A stretch of 37,026 nucleotides of DNA, taken from contig JAIPDZ010000006.1 of NCBI GenBank assembly GCA_021737425.1, forward strand, positions 1-37,026, read 5' to 3'. The DNA is from Deltaproteobacteria bacterium (GTDB lineage Bacteria; Desulfobacterota; DSM-4660; Desulfatiglandales; Desulfatiglandaceae). Both the position numbers and the translations under genes were made by a program. Within the stretch, counting starts at the first letter, position 1; every line of letters begins with the position of its first letter. Positions 27,795-36,457 of the stretch are shown here, piece after piece. The notes under the pieces are model-generated. The model had not been told where the DNA came from and ran no database searches. It worked only from the letters and a program-made list of their open reading frames with translations.

Positions 27795-29744
27795 CTACAC
27801 GGTCAGTATCTTGACCGTGGTCTCTATGGTTCCCACTGTGCCGTCCCTATAGCGCACCTGGCCCTTGATGGGCAGTTCGGTCTTATCCGCGTACATGGCA
27901 TCGATCAGTTTTTTGTATTCCTCAAACACAAACTTCCGCCGCACCTTTCCGGTCCGGGTCAGTTCCTCATCGTCCGCATCGAGGAGTTTATACAATAAAA
28001 TAATCTTGACCAGTTTCATGGGATCGGGCAGCTGGTTGTTCACCTCGGCCACTTCCCCGCGGATCAATTCCTCCACGGCCGGCTGCTGGGAGAGGTCGGT
28101 GTAGGTGGTATAGGGTATTTTTCTGTCTTCCGCCCAGTTCCCCACGTTTCCGAAATCAATGTTGACGAATGCAGTGAGATAGGGCTGGCCCTCTCCCCAT
28201 ATGACGGCTTCCTTGATATACGGGCTGAATTTAAGCCGGGTCTCAATGAAATCCGGTGAAAAGGCCTCTCCCTCCACGGTCCGCATGATGTCCTGTTTTC
28301 TACCGATGATCAACAAATGGCCGTCTTCATCGAAATAGGCGGCGTCGCCGGTGTAAAACCATCCGTCTTTCAGGGCCTCGGCCGTGGCCTCCGGGTCCTC
28401 GTAATACCCCACAAAGTTGGACTTGCTCTTGACCAGCACTTCCTGGTCTTCCATGATCCTCACCTCGGTACCCGGGAGCGCCTTGCCTACCGTTTCGGGC
28501 TTTACCTCATGGTCGGGTTGGACCTGGAATATACCGCAGGTCTCGGTCAGGCCATAGCATTGCTTCAGATTCAGGCCGTTGGCCCTGAAAAACTTGATCA
28601 CATCCGGACTGATGGGGTGCCCCCCGGTGTAGGCGACACGAAAATTGAGACATCCCACCCGATCCAGAAGGGGTCGGGCCACGAGCCGATGGGAAATCCA
28701 CCGCCAGGATTTCAGCTTTGAAGGGATCGGCTTCCCTTCCGATTCCAGCTCCACCACTTCTCTTCCCACTCGCTGGGCAAAATTATACAGCCCCCGTTTG
28801 ATAAAACCGGCATCGGCTATTTTGACCCGGATCTTGGACGCCAAATCCTCCCAGAACCGGGATGAACTGATCATGACCGTGGGACCGATGTCCCTGAAAT
28901 CCTCGGTGGCCGTTTCAAAGGTCTCAGGGAAATTCATGACCAGCCCGCCGCACAGGGTCACCCCCGCCCCCCACATCTGATCCACAATCCAGGCCGTGGG
29001 GGTAATGGAAATCCAGTTGTCTTCAATGCCGATGGGCGCGGTCTGGATCCATTTGGCGGCCATATCCGTAAGGTTCATGTGGGCCAGCATGACCAGCTTC
29101 GGGACCCCGGTGGTCCCGGAGGTCATGAGCATCAGGGCCACATCCTCGGGATTGCCTTCCCACAATTCCTTGATAAAGAGTTCGGGCTCCTCCTTGTCCA
29201 ACTCCTCTCCCAGCTCCAGCAACTGGCTGAAGCTGATCAGCCACGGGTCATCTCCGTATGTGCGCATGCCCGTGGGATCGATATAGATGATATGCCGGGT
29301 ATACTGCAGCTCTTCTCTTACAGCGAGGAGCTTGTCCACCTGTTCCTGATCCTGGGCAAATACGTACGCGGCCTGAATACGACCCAACCCCCCGGCCAGT
29401 TCCTTGGCCACGGCCGACGTAAACAGGGTGAGGGTTACCGCCCCCACGGACTGGGCCCCCAACTGGGCGAAAAGCCATTCAGGATCGTTGTCCACGATCA
29501 TCCCCACGTTTTCGCCCCGTTTCAGACCAAGGGACACCAGGCCCAGGGCCACCAGTTTGGTATACCGGAGATAATCCTTCCAGGTGTAATTGTGCCATAT
29601 CCCGTAGGACTTTTCCCGAATGGCGATTTTGTCATCCTTAAATTTCTCCGCCTGCCTGGATAGGACCTGAGGCAGGGTGAATTCTCCTAAGGAATCCAAA
29701 CTCTCCTGATCTATCCGCTCAATCTTGTGGGGGGTAGCTTCCAT
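27795..29744 (-). CDS. AMP-binding acyl-CoA synthetase (long-chain-type)
   Basis: MLMTSGTTGVPKLVMLAHMNL, QCYGLTETCG, GWFYTGDAAYFDEDGHLLIIGRKQDIM. Confidence 0.94.
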   Translation of the reverse strand: MEATPHKIERIDQESLDSLGEFTLPQVLSRQAEKFKDDKIAIREKSYGIWHNYTWKDYLRYTKLVALGLVSLGLKRGENVGMIVDNDPEWLFAQLGAQSVGAVTLTLFTSAVAKELAGGLGRIQAAYVFAQDQEQVDKLLAVREELQYTRHIIYIDPTGMRTYGDDPWLISFSQLLELGEELDKEEPELFIKELWEGNPEDVALMLMTSGTTGVPKLVMLAHMNLTDMAAKWIQTAPIGIEDNWISITPTAWIVDQMWGAGVTLCGGLVMNFPETFETATEDFRDIGPTVMISSSRFWEDLASKIRVKIADAGFIKRGLYNFAQRVGREVVELESEGKPIPSKLKSWRWISHRLVARPLLDRVGCLNFRVAYTGGHPISPDVIKFFRANGLNLKQCYGLTETCGIFQVQPDHEVKPETVGKALPGTEVRIMEDQEVLVKSKSNFVGYYEDPEATAEALKDGWFYTGDAAYFDEDGHLLIIGRKQDIMRTVEGEAFSPDFIETRLKFSPYIKEAVIWGEGQPYLTAFVNIDFGNVGNWAEDRKIPYTTYTDLSQQPAVEELIRGEVAEVNNQLPDPMKLVKIILLYKLLDADDEELTRTGKVRRKFVFEEYKKLIDAMYADKTELPIKGQVRYRDGTVGTIETTVKILTV

Positions 29745-29776
29745 AGGCTGTCCAATGACTCGATACTTGGGCGATG

Positions 29777-30607
29777 CTATTCAATTTTTGACGTGTCCCC
29801 GAGATAGGCCTTGATGACCTGGGGATGATTCTGGACGAAATCCGGGGAACCCTCTGCGATCTTGACACCGAAATCAAACACGGCCACCCGTTTGGAAATG
29901 CTCATCACAATGGACATGTCGTGTTCCACCAGAATCATGGTCTGGTTCCAGGCCTCATTGAGTTCCATCAAAAACCGGACCATGTCTTCCTTTTCTTCCA
30001 GGGTCATACCGGCAAACGGTTCATCCAGCACCAGCAGCTTGGGCTCCAGGGCCAGGGCACGCCCCAGTTCCACGCGCTTTCGCATGCCGTACGGAAGCGA
30101 TCCCACCAGTTGGTTGCGTAAGCTCTGCATCTCCAAAAAGTCGATCAACTCTTCCAGTATCCGGCGGTGACGCACCTCTTCATCCTGGACGCTCTTCATA
30201 AAAAGGGCGGCCTTGCCCACATTATAACGGCAGTGAACATGGCGGGCCAGAAGCATATTGGAAAGCACGGTCATTCCGGGAAAGAGTTCGATGTTCTGAT
30301 AGGTGCGTCCGATCCCCTTCCGGGTCAGGTGATGGGTGGAAAGACCGGTCACCTCATCGCCGTTGAAAAAGATCTGCCCCTCCTGGGGCTTATAATACCC
30401 TGTGATACAGTTGAGCAGGCTGGTCTTTCCGGCCCCGTTGGGCCCGATTACGGCCACCAACTCACCGGTACTCACGGCGATGTCGATCTTGCTGAGGGCC
30501 GTAATGCCCCCGAACTTGAGGGTAAGGTCCTTCACTTCCAGCCCGGCCCGCCTCTCTTCGGGCCGGGCGGAACTGAAGATACTGGGATTCCCGCGAAAGG
30601 CTTTCAT
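29777..30607 (-). CDS. livG: Branched-chain-type ABC transporter ATP-binding protein (LivG-like)
   Basis: Walker A VIGPNGAGKTSLLNCITG, Walker B LLVLDEPFAGMT; ATGA overlap with the upstream binding-protein gene (30604-30607). Confidence 0.93.
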   Translation of the reverse strand: MKAFRGNPSIFSSARPEERRAGLEVKDLTLKFGGITALSKIDIAVSTGELVAVIGPNGAGKTSLLNCITGYYKPQEGQIFFNGDEVTGLSTHHLTRKGIGRTYQNIELFPGMTVLSNMLLARHVHCRYNVGKAALFMKSVQDEEVRHRRILEELIDFLEMQSLRNQLVGSLPYGMRKRVELGRALALEPKLLVLDEPFAGMTLEEKEDMVRFLMELNEAWNQTMILVEHDMSIVMSISKRVAVFDFGVKIAEGSPDFVQNHPQVIKAYLGDTSKIE

Positions 30608-31812
30608 TTGAGGAGGGTTACCTTCTCTTTTTTCGGGTTCCAGAACTTGGTGAGCGGCTCAAAGGTCTGGTCTTCGTTGATCTTCACAATCCTGGCCGTA
30701 AAAGAGGCGCTGTGATCGGTGTCCGTGTAGGTAATGTTGGGGACCAGGCCGCCGAAGTCTTCATTCTGGAAGGTCTCCAGGGCCACGTTGATGGCCTCGC
30801 TGTCTGTTTTTCCCAGTTTGTCGTGGGCCCTCTGGAAGGCCTTGGCCATGATGGCGCCGACGGTCACACCTTCCCAGTAGGCCGTGTCAAACTTGGAGAC
30901 GGTCCCGTACCGTTCCCACAAATCCGTCAGCAGCTTGATGCCCGGGTTATCATCCCCCGGCAGACACCCGGGAAACTGCATGTGCATCCGGTCCCGGATG
31001 AGTCCTTTTCCCCGCTTGAAAAAATCGGGATCCGTGGAGGTCCAGGTCCCGAAAAAAGGGACGTCAAACTGGACCCGGTCCGCGGACTCCAGGGCCATGA
31101 TAATGGCGGAGGGAAGACACTGCATGAAGATGTACTCAGCGCCTTTGTCTTTGAGTCTCAACAACTCCGTCTTGAGGTCGAGGCTCTTGGGCGGAAACTG
31201 TTCGACGGCCACAATGTCTATGTTATGTTTTGAGGCATATTCCTGGCTGGGGTCGTGGATGGACTTCCCATAGGCGTTATTATAGGTAAGCAGGCCCACC
31301 TTGGGCGGTGCACTCCCTTTATGGATGGCATTGATGTATCCCAGGACCGCGTAGCAGTCCATGACATAACTGCCGAAAGGGAGATAGGCATAATCCACCG
31401 GGGGTTTTAAGATCCCCTGATAAGTGGAATAATTGATGTTGGGAACCTTATATTTTTGGATAATGGGTTTGGCCATGATCCCGGACCCGGCATCCCAGGT
31501 GGCGATCATGTCCATTTTGTCTGCGGTGCAGAATTTCTTAACGTATTTGAGGGCTTCCGGAACCTTATAGGCATGGTCGACCACAGTCAAATCAATCTTG
31601 TTTCCTGAGATCCCCCCCTTCACTTCATTGATATACCGGAAGTAGTCCTGTTGGCCCTTGGCATGGAATTGACCCCATGTGGAAGCAGGCCCGGTCAGGT
31701 TAATCACAGCGCCTACCTTGATATCCTCCGCCACGGCAGCGGATGGAAGTCCCATCCCGATCATTCCTGCTGCCACCAAAGTCACCGTTGCCAAAAACAG
31801 TAATCTACGCAT
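30604..31812 (-). CDS. ABC transporter substrate-binding protein (LivK-like)
   Basis: Signal peptide MRRLLFLATVTLVAAGMIGMGLPSAAVA; IKVGAVINLTGPASTWGQFHAKGQQDYFRYINEVKGGISGNKI. Confidence 0.92.
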   Translation of the reverse strand: MRRLLFLATVTLVAAGMIGMGLPSAAVAEDIKVGAVINLTGPASTWGQFHAKGQQDYFRYINEVKGGISGNKIDLTVVDHAYKVPEALKYVKKFCTADKMDMIATWDAGSGIMAKPIIQKYKVPNINYSTYQGILKPPVDYAYLPFGSYVMDCYAVLGYINAIHKGSAPPKVGLLTYNNAYGKSIHDPSQEYASKHNIDIVAVEQFPPKSLDLKTELLRLKDKGAEYIFMQCLPSAIIMALESADRVQFDVPFFGTWTSTDPDFFKRGKGLIRDRMHMQFPGCLPGDDNPGIKLLTDLWERYGTVSKFDTAYWEGVTVGAIMAKAFQRAHDKLGKTDSEAINVALETFQNEDFGGLVPNITYTDTDHSASFTARIVKINEDQTFEPLTKFWNPKKEKVTLLK

Positions 31813-32068
31813 GGATCTCCTCCTTAATGGTCATGAAGTTGAATGTGTAAAACCCGGTTCACCAGGCTCCCTTAGTCAATATCCCCCCCTCTCTTTATGA
31901 GTTTTGTGTGTGCAATCTAAATCAAGGGGCCATTTTTTGTCAAGAAGATATTTCCCAAGAACAACCCGGTTTTCCTGTTGGGCCGGCCCCTATTTCAAAG
32001 GAGGATGCGAAAGGCGGGCGGACCTCAAAAAAGCCTTGACACCAAGGGGACGCAATGCTATCAATGCT

Positions 32069-32088
32069 ATGAATGAATAATCATTCAT
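32069..32088. promoter_or_regulatory. FadR (TetR-family)-type operator ATGAATGA-ATAA-TCATTCAT
   Basis: Perfect 20-bp palindrome 16 bp upstream of the TetR start; matches the known Bacillus FadR box pattern TGAATGA-N4-TCATTCA. Confidence 0.85.
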
Positions 32089-32103
32089 CAACGGATCAGC
32101 ACT

Positions 32104-32694
32104 ATGAGCAAACGAAAAGATAACGGCAAGTACCATCGGATCATTGCGGCGGCCACACGGGTTTTCGCCAAAAACGGATTCTATCATTCCAAGATATCGG
32201 AGATTGCCAAAGAGGCCCAGGTGGCCGACGGCACCATCTATATCTATTTTGAGAACAAGGATGACATTCTGATCTGTCTCTTTGAAGAGCAGATGAAGGC
32301 GGTTCTGGAGAATATGAACCATCAGCTCGAAGGCATGGATGATCCCTCAGAAAAATTGAAAACCTTCGCTCTCACCCACCTCGAATTGATCGAACACAAC
32401 AAAGACATGGCTGAAATCATTCAGGTGGAACTGCGCCAAAGCGGCAAGTTTATGAAGGAATACAAAAATGAGGGCTTTCTCCGCTATCTCGACATTATCG
32501 GCAATATTATTACGGAGGGCCAGCAAAAGGGCATTTTCAAGGCCCAGGTGCTGCCGGGCGTGGCCAAACGCGCCTTTTTCGGGGCACTGGACGAGGTGTC
32601 CAGATTTTGGGTATTGTCAAGCCGTAAAGAGTATGATATCAGAGTCGTTGCCGAACAGATCAGCGATTGTTTTTTGGCAGGTATACGGAATTAA
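32104..32694 (+). CDS. TetR/AcrR family regulator, FadR-like
   Basis: Helix-turn-helix ISEIAKEAQVADGTIYIYFENKDDILICLFEEQM, close to Bacillus FadR; C-terminal LRQSGKFMKEYKNEGFLRYLDIIGNIITEGQQKG. Confidence 0.92.
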   Translation: MSKRKDNGKYHRIIAAATRVFAKNGFYHSKISEIAKEAQVADGTIYIYFENKDDILICLFEEQMKAVLENMNHQLEGMDDPSEKLKTFALTHLELIEHNKDMAEIIQVELRQSGKFMKEYKNEGFLRYLDIIGNIITEGQQKGIFKAQVLPGVAKRAFFGALDEVSRFWVLSSRKEYDIRVVAEQISDCFLAGIRN

Positions 32695-32785
32695 GCGACC
32701 CGTCCCGACCGCTCAAAGGACGAGGTTTTTATGAATGCCCAATAGCCATGAAGCCAAGTAAGGTGAGAGAAAGGAGGACAGTAAA

Positions 32786-33580
32786 GTGAATATTGTAGTC
32801 TGCTTAAAACAGGTCCCGGATACGGAGACCCAGATCAAAATCGGACCGGACAACAAATCCATCGTTACAGATGACATCAAATGGGTCATCAACCCTTATG
32901 ATGAATTCGGTGTGGAAGAGGCCTTGCAGCTGAAAGAAAAATTCGGCGGGGAGGTGACCGTGGTCGGCATGGGCCCCAAAAGGGTCACCGAGTCCATTCG
33001 CACCGCCCTGGCCATGGGGGCTGACAAGGGGATATTAATCACGGACGACGCCCTGGAGGGGAGCGATTCTCTGGCCACGGCCAAGGCATTGGCCGCAGTC
33101 CTTAAGGATCTGGAATATGATCTCATTTTTACAGGCCAGCGCGGTGTGGATGACGACATGGGCGTTGTGGGTCCTGCGCTTGCTGAGCTGCTGGGGATCC
33201 CCAATCTTTCGCTGATTGTAAAAGTGGAGGCGGCCGAGGACGGAAAATCCGTCAAGGTAAACCGGCCGGTGGAAGGCGAAACCCTGGTTATTGAATCCAG
33301 CCTTCCGGCCCTCATAACCGCCCAGAAGGGATTGAATGAACCCAGGTATGCGTCGCTCCCGGGAATCATGAAGGCCAAAAAGAAGCCCTTGGAGGAAAAG
33401 ACATTGGGTGATCTGGGATTGGACGCTGCTCAATTCGGAGAAGGGGCCAGGAAGTTGAAAATACTGGAAATGACCCCGCCGCCGGAAAGAGCCGCCGGAA
33501 AAATCGTGGAGGGCGAAACCCCTCAGGAAAAGGCCGCCGAACTGGCCAAGCTGCTCCATGAAGAGGCCAAGGTCTTCTGA
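32786..33580 (+). CDS. etfB: Electron transfer flavoprotein beta subunit
   Basis: MNIVVCLKQVPDTETQIKIGPDNKSI...INPYDEFGVEEAL...GADKGILITDDALEGSDSLATAKAL; AAAGGAGG before GTG start. Confidence 0.96.
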   Translation: MNIVVCLKQVPDTETQIKIGPDNKSIVTDDIKWVINPYDEFGVEEALQLKEKFGGEVTVVGMGPKRVTESIRTALAMGADKGILITDDALEGSDSLATAKALAAVLKDLEYDLIFTGQRGVDDDMGVVGPALAELLGIPNLSLIVKVEAAEDGKSVKVNRPVEGETLVIESSLPALITAQKGLNEPRYASLPGIMKAKKKPLEEKTLGDLGLDAAQFGEGARKLKILEMTPPPERAAGKIVEGETPQEKAAELAKLLHEEAKVF

Positions 33581-33664
33581 GAAGGTCTGTATTTCTTCAG
33601 GGTTGGCTTTTATTGAGATCATCGGAACAATACGGTTTACATCCATATACGTAAGGAGACAAAA

Positions 33665-34648
33665 ATGGCAGAGGGAGTATGGACGATTGCTGAGCAGAGA
33701 GAGGGAGAGTTCAGAAAGATCACGTATGAAATTGTCAGTGAAGGGAGACGCCTGGCTGATGCCCTGGGTCAAGAATTGACCGTGGTATTGCTTGGCTCCA
33801 ATATCAAGGACAAGGCCGCCGAACTGGGGCACTACGGGGCGGAGCATGTCCAGGTGGCTGACGATCCCAGGCTGGAAAAATGCACCACCGATGCCTATGT
33901 GTCGGTGATATCCCAACTCGTCAAGGCCAATGATCCGGCAGTGCTGCTTTTGGGCGCTTCAGTAGAGGGAAAGGACCTGTCCGCCCGACTGGCAGGCAAA
34001 CTGGATGTGGCCATGGCCCAGGACTGCACGGAATTTACCATAGAAGACGGGAATCTTGTGGCCGTCCGCCCGATTTATGCGGGCAAGGCCTATACCAAGG
34101 TGGCCTTTGAAAACAGTATGCCCCAGCTGGTCACTGCCAGGCCCAACGTCATGAGCATCGCTGAACCGGATACCTCCCGTTCAGCCCAGATCATTGATGC
34201 GGACTTCAGCCTGGATGACGGGGACCTCAAGACCAAGGTGGTGGACGTCATCCGGGATGAGAGCGGGAAGATCGACCTGACAGAGGCCGACAAGATCGTG
34301 TCCGGTGGGCGAGGCATGAAGGGACCGGAGAATTACAACATCCTGGAGGAACTGGCCGACACCATCGGGGGTACGGTGGGGGCCTCCCGTTCGGCAGTGG
34401 ATGCGGGATGGCGACCCCATTCGGACCAGGTGGGCCAAACCGGAAAGGTGGTTTCCCCGAACCTGTATGTGGCATGCGGTATTTCAGGGGCCATCCAGCA
34501 CCTGGCGGGAATGAGCACATCCAAAGTGATTGTGGCCATCAATAAGGACGAAGATGCCCCCATCTTTCAAAAGGCCGACTACGGGGTGGTGGCGGATCTG
34601 TTCGATGTGGTCCCCGCACTCACGGAAGAAGCCAAAAAACTCCAGTAG
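33665..34648 (+). CDS. etfA: Electron transfer flavoprotein alpha subunit
   Basis: C-terminal FAD domain KIVSGGRGMKGPENY...GASRSAVDAGWRPHSDQVGQTGKVVSPNLYVACGISGAIQHLAGM. Confidence 0.96.
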   Translation: MAEGVWTIAEQREGEFRKITYEIVSEGRRLADALGQELTVVLLGSNIKDKAAELGHYGAEHVQVADDPRLEKCTTDAYVSVISQLVKANDPAVLLLGASVEGKDLSARLAGKLDVAMAQDCTEFTIEDGNLVAVRPIYAGKAYTKVAFENSMPQLVTARPNVMSIAEPDTSRSAQIIDADFSLDDGDLKTKVVDVIRDESGKIDLTEADKIVSGGRGMKGPENYNILEELADTIGGTVGASRSAVDAGWRPHSDQVGQTGKVVSPNLYVACGISGAIQHLAGMSTSKVIVAINKDEDAPIFQKADYGVVADLFDVVPALTEEAKKLQ

Positions 34649-34667
34649 GCCCCGACTTTGAAGACCA

Positions 34668-34702
34668 TGGGCGCCGGGGACCCTCCCGGGCGCCCACTTT
34701 TT
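34668..34702 (+). terminator. Rho-independent terminator after etfA
   Basis: TGGGCGCC ... GGCGCCCA stem followed by CTTTTT. Confidence 0.85.
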
Positions 34703-34735
34703 CATTAGATAACCCGCCCGGGTCCCAATATTTTA

Positions 34736-34763
34736 TTGACAAAGCCTAAAACCGCGCTACAGT
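34736..34763 (+). promoter_or_regulatory. Probable sigma70 promoter of the tRNA gene
   Basis: TTGACA - 16 nt - TACAGT about 30 nt upstream of the tRNA. Confidence 0.6.
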
Positions 34764-34795
34764 AAGATCGATCTCAGGATCTCTGAACGGTACAC

Positions 34796-34872
34796 GGCGG
34801 TGTAGCTCAGTTGGTCAGAGCATGCGGCTCATATCCGCAGAGTCACTGGTTCAAATCCAGTCACCGCCACCA
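34796..34872 (+). tRNA. tRNA-Met (anticodon CAU), CCA encoded
   Basis: Full cloverleaf: GGCGGTG/CACCGCC acceptor, GCTC/GAGC D-stem, TGCGG-CTCATAT-CCGCA anticodon arm, ACTGG-TTCAAAT-CCAGT T-arm, A + CCA. A lysidine-type Ile tRNA is not fully excluded. Confidence 0.92.
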
Positions 34873-34906
34873 TGAAAAAGCCCTGTGCAGGGATTGACTT
34901 TTTCAT
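34872..34906. terminator. Bidirectional terminator-like hairpin after the tRNA
   Basis: ATGAAAAAG (34872-34880) / CTTTTTCAT (34898-34906) enclosing CCCTG-TG-CAGGG. Confidence 0.7.
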
Positions 34907-34953
34907 TGCCGACCTTATCTTTTTTGAAAATTTCCGGATAAGAGAATCCTAAC

Positions 34954-35475
34954 ATGGTCTCCTTCAGCCGCCAGGACCTCATGATCGTGAGCGATTCCCT
35001 TGCCATTGCCGAAGATGCGACCTCGGATTTTTACAAATTTTCGTTTCGGCAATGGAAACGCCACGGGTATGATGTGAAAACGCTCCGTTCTTTGAGTTCG
35101 GATGAGATCAGTTCTTTTGCCCTTGCGGTGTTAAAGCGGGCCGAACAGGATGCGGGTCCGCCGGCATTAAGAACGCGAATGCGTCACTTTTATTTTATCT
35201 GCCTTCAGGACCATCTCATATTGGAGGCGGTGAACAGAGACCGAAGGCTGGCGTTGCTGCCGTTACTGGTGTACATATTCACCCATGAACTGGTTCATAT
35301 TGTAAGGTTCTGTAATTTCTCCCAGCGATTTGAGCTGTCCGAAGCGGCCAGATCCGAGGAGGAATCGGTGGTGCATGCCAGGGCCTTTGACATATTAAAC
35401 AGGTGTTCCATACCCAGGCTGGACTATGTGCTCGAGTCTTATGACGGGCACAGAAAATGCGCTATGGCATTTTAA
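34954..35475 (+). CDS. Uncharacterised protein with HExxH motif (putative small zinc metalloprotease-like)
   Basis: YIFTHELVHIVRFCNFSQRFELSEAARSEEESVVHARAFDIL: HELVH followed by an acidic EEE about 25 aa later. Confidence 0.75.
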   Translation: MVSFSRQDLMIVSDSLAIAEDATSDFYKFSFRQWKRHGYDVKTLRSLSSDEISSFALAVLKRAEQDAGPPALRTRMRHFYFICLQDHLILEAVNRDRRLALLPLLVYIFTHELVHIVRFCNFSQRFELSEAARSEEESVVHARAFDILNRCSIPRLDYVLESYDGHRKCAMAF

Positions 35476-35520
35476 TTTTCAGCAATGTATCGTGTACATA
35501 AGCAGGGAGGTATCCAAGAC

Positions 35521-35853
35521 ATGCCTATTTACGAGTTTGAGTGTGACCATTGCGGCCATCATGTGGAGGTTCTACAAAAATTCTCCGATCCCCCGATCAC
35601 GGAATGCGAGCAATGCCATTCCCGGATGAAAAAGCTCATCTCTCACAGTACATTCCATCTCAAAGGGACCGGGTGGTACGTCACCGATTATGCCAAAAAA
35701 TCGGGTCAAAGCACACCGGAGAGTCAATCGACATCGTCGGCACAATCCGATTCCACCCCCTCCGCATCCAAACCCGAGGCCAAGGCATCCAAGACCGAGT
35801 CTACCAAAACCACTTCCAGCGATTCAAAACCCGATTCAAAAAAGAAAACCTAA
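35521..35853 (+). CDS. FmdB-type zinc ribbon protein with Ser/Thr/Lys-rich tail
   Basis: MPIYEFECDHCGHHVEVLQKFSDPPITECEQCHSRMKKLIS; low-complexity C-terminus. Confidence 0.9.
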   Translation: MPIYEFECDHCGHHVEVLQKFSDPPITECEQCHSRMKKLISHSTFHLKGTGWYVTDYAKKSGQSTPESQSTSSAQSDSTPSASKPEAKASKTESTKTTSSDSKPDSKKKT

Positions 35854-35881
35854 ACGCTAATGAGGATTATACGGATCACCC

Positions 35882-36427
35882 ATGGAAACAAGAGACAGCG
35901 GCAGGGTCCAGGACAGGCTCATTGATCGCCTGGACAGGCAGGAAAAACAACGGGCCTTTCAAAAAAGCCGGTTTTTCAGGTTTAAAATCCCTGAAATACA
36001 CGGAAGGCTTTCCCAGAATCTGCTGGAAGAACGGATCATCGAAACCGATAATTCGGCCGCGGTGTCAGATGCCATTCTGAAAGGGCTCAAGGCCGCATTG
36101 AACAGTTCTGAATTCGATTTCGATTACTTCATCTCTCCCATCCGCAATCTGGTCCCCCGGCCCAACCCGTATTCCCTTTATATGACCCAGTATCTGATGG
36201 AGGTCCTTATCGACGACCCCCATGTGATCGAAATTTACGGCACGGACGAAGAGATATACCATGCCATCAACCGGGTCATCAGCAAGAGCAGCGTTCAGTT
36301 TGAAAAGGCGGAACAGGAGGTCTCGGACCAATTGGCAAAGAACAAATCCCTGGTTCCGGGGACCAGCGAATATGAAGTCGCCAGGGACCAGATCCTGCGC
36401 AAGAAAGTGGGAGAGCCTTACAAGTAA
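35882..36427 (+). CDS. Hypothetical protein
   Basis: 181-aa ORF following fmdB in the same direction; no recognised motif. Confidence 0.7.
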   Translation: METRDSGRVQDRLIDRLDRQEKQRAFQKSRFFRFKIPEIHGRLSQNLLEERIIETDNSAAVSDAILKGLKAALNSSEFDFDYFISPIRNLVPRPNPYSLYMTQYLMEVLIDDPHVIEIYGTDEEIYHAINRVISKSSVQFEKAEQEVSDQLAKNKSLVPGTSEYEVARDQILRKKVGEPYK

Positions 36428-36431
36428 CCCC

Positions 36432-36453
36432 GGGGAGGCCGTCTGTCCTCCCC
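36432..36453. terminator. GC-rich hairpin between convergent genes
   Basis: GGGGAGG-CCGTCTGT-CCTCCCC, no strong T tract. Confidence 0.5.
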
Positions 36454-36457
36454 TGCC

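Noticed and set aside
24977-31812. A true branched-chain amino acid uptake operon
   Set aside because: The embedded acyl-CoA synthetase and divergent FadR-like regulator argue for carboxylic-acid substrates; the liv symbols describe family only.
34796-34906. tRNA-Met as an integration site for a mobile element
   Set aside because: No integrase, no repeated tRNA 3' end found downstream; the following inverted repeat fits a terminator.
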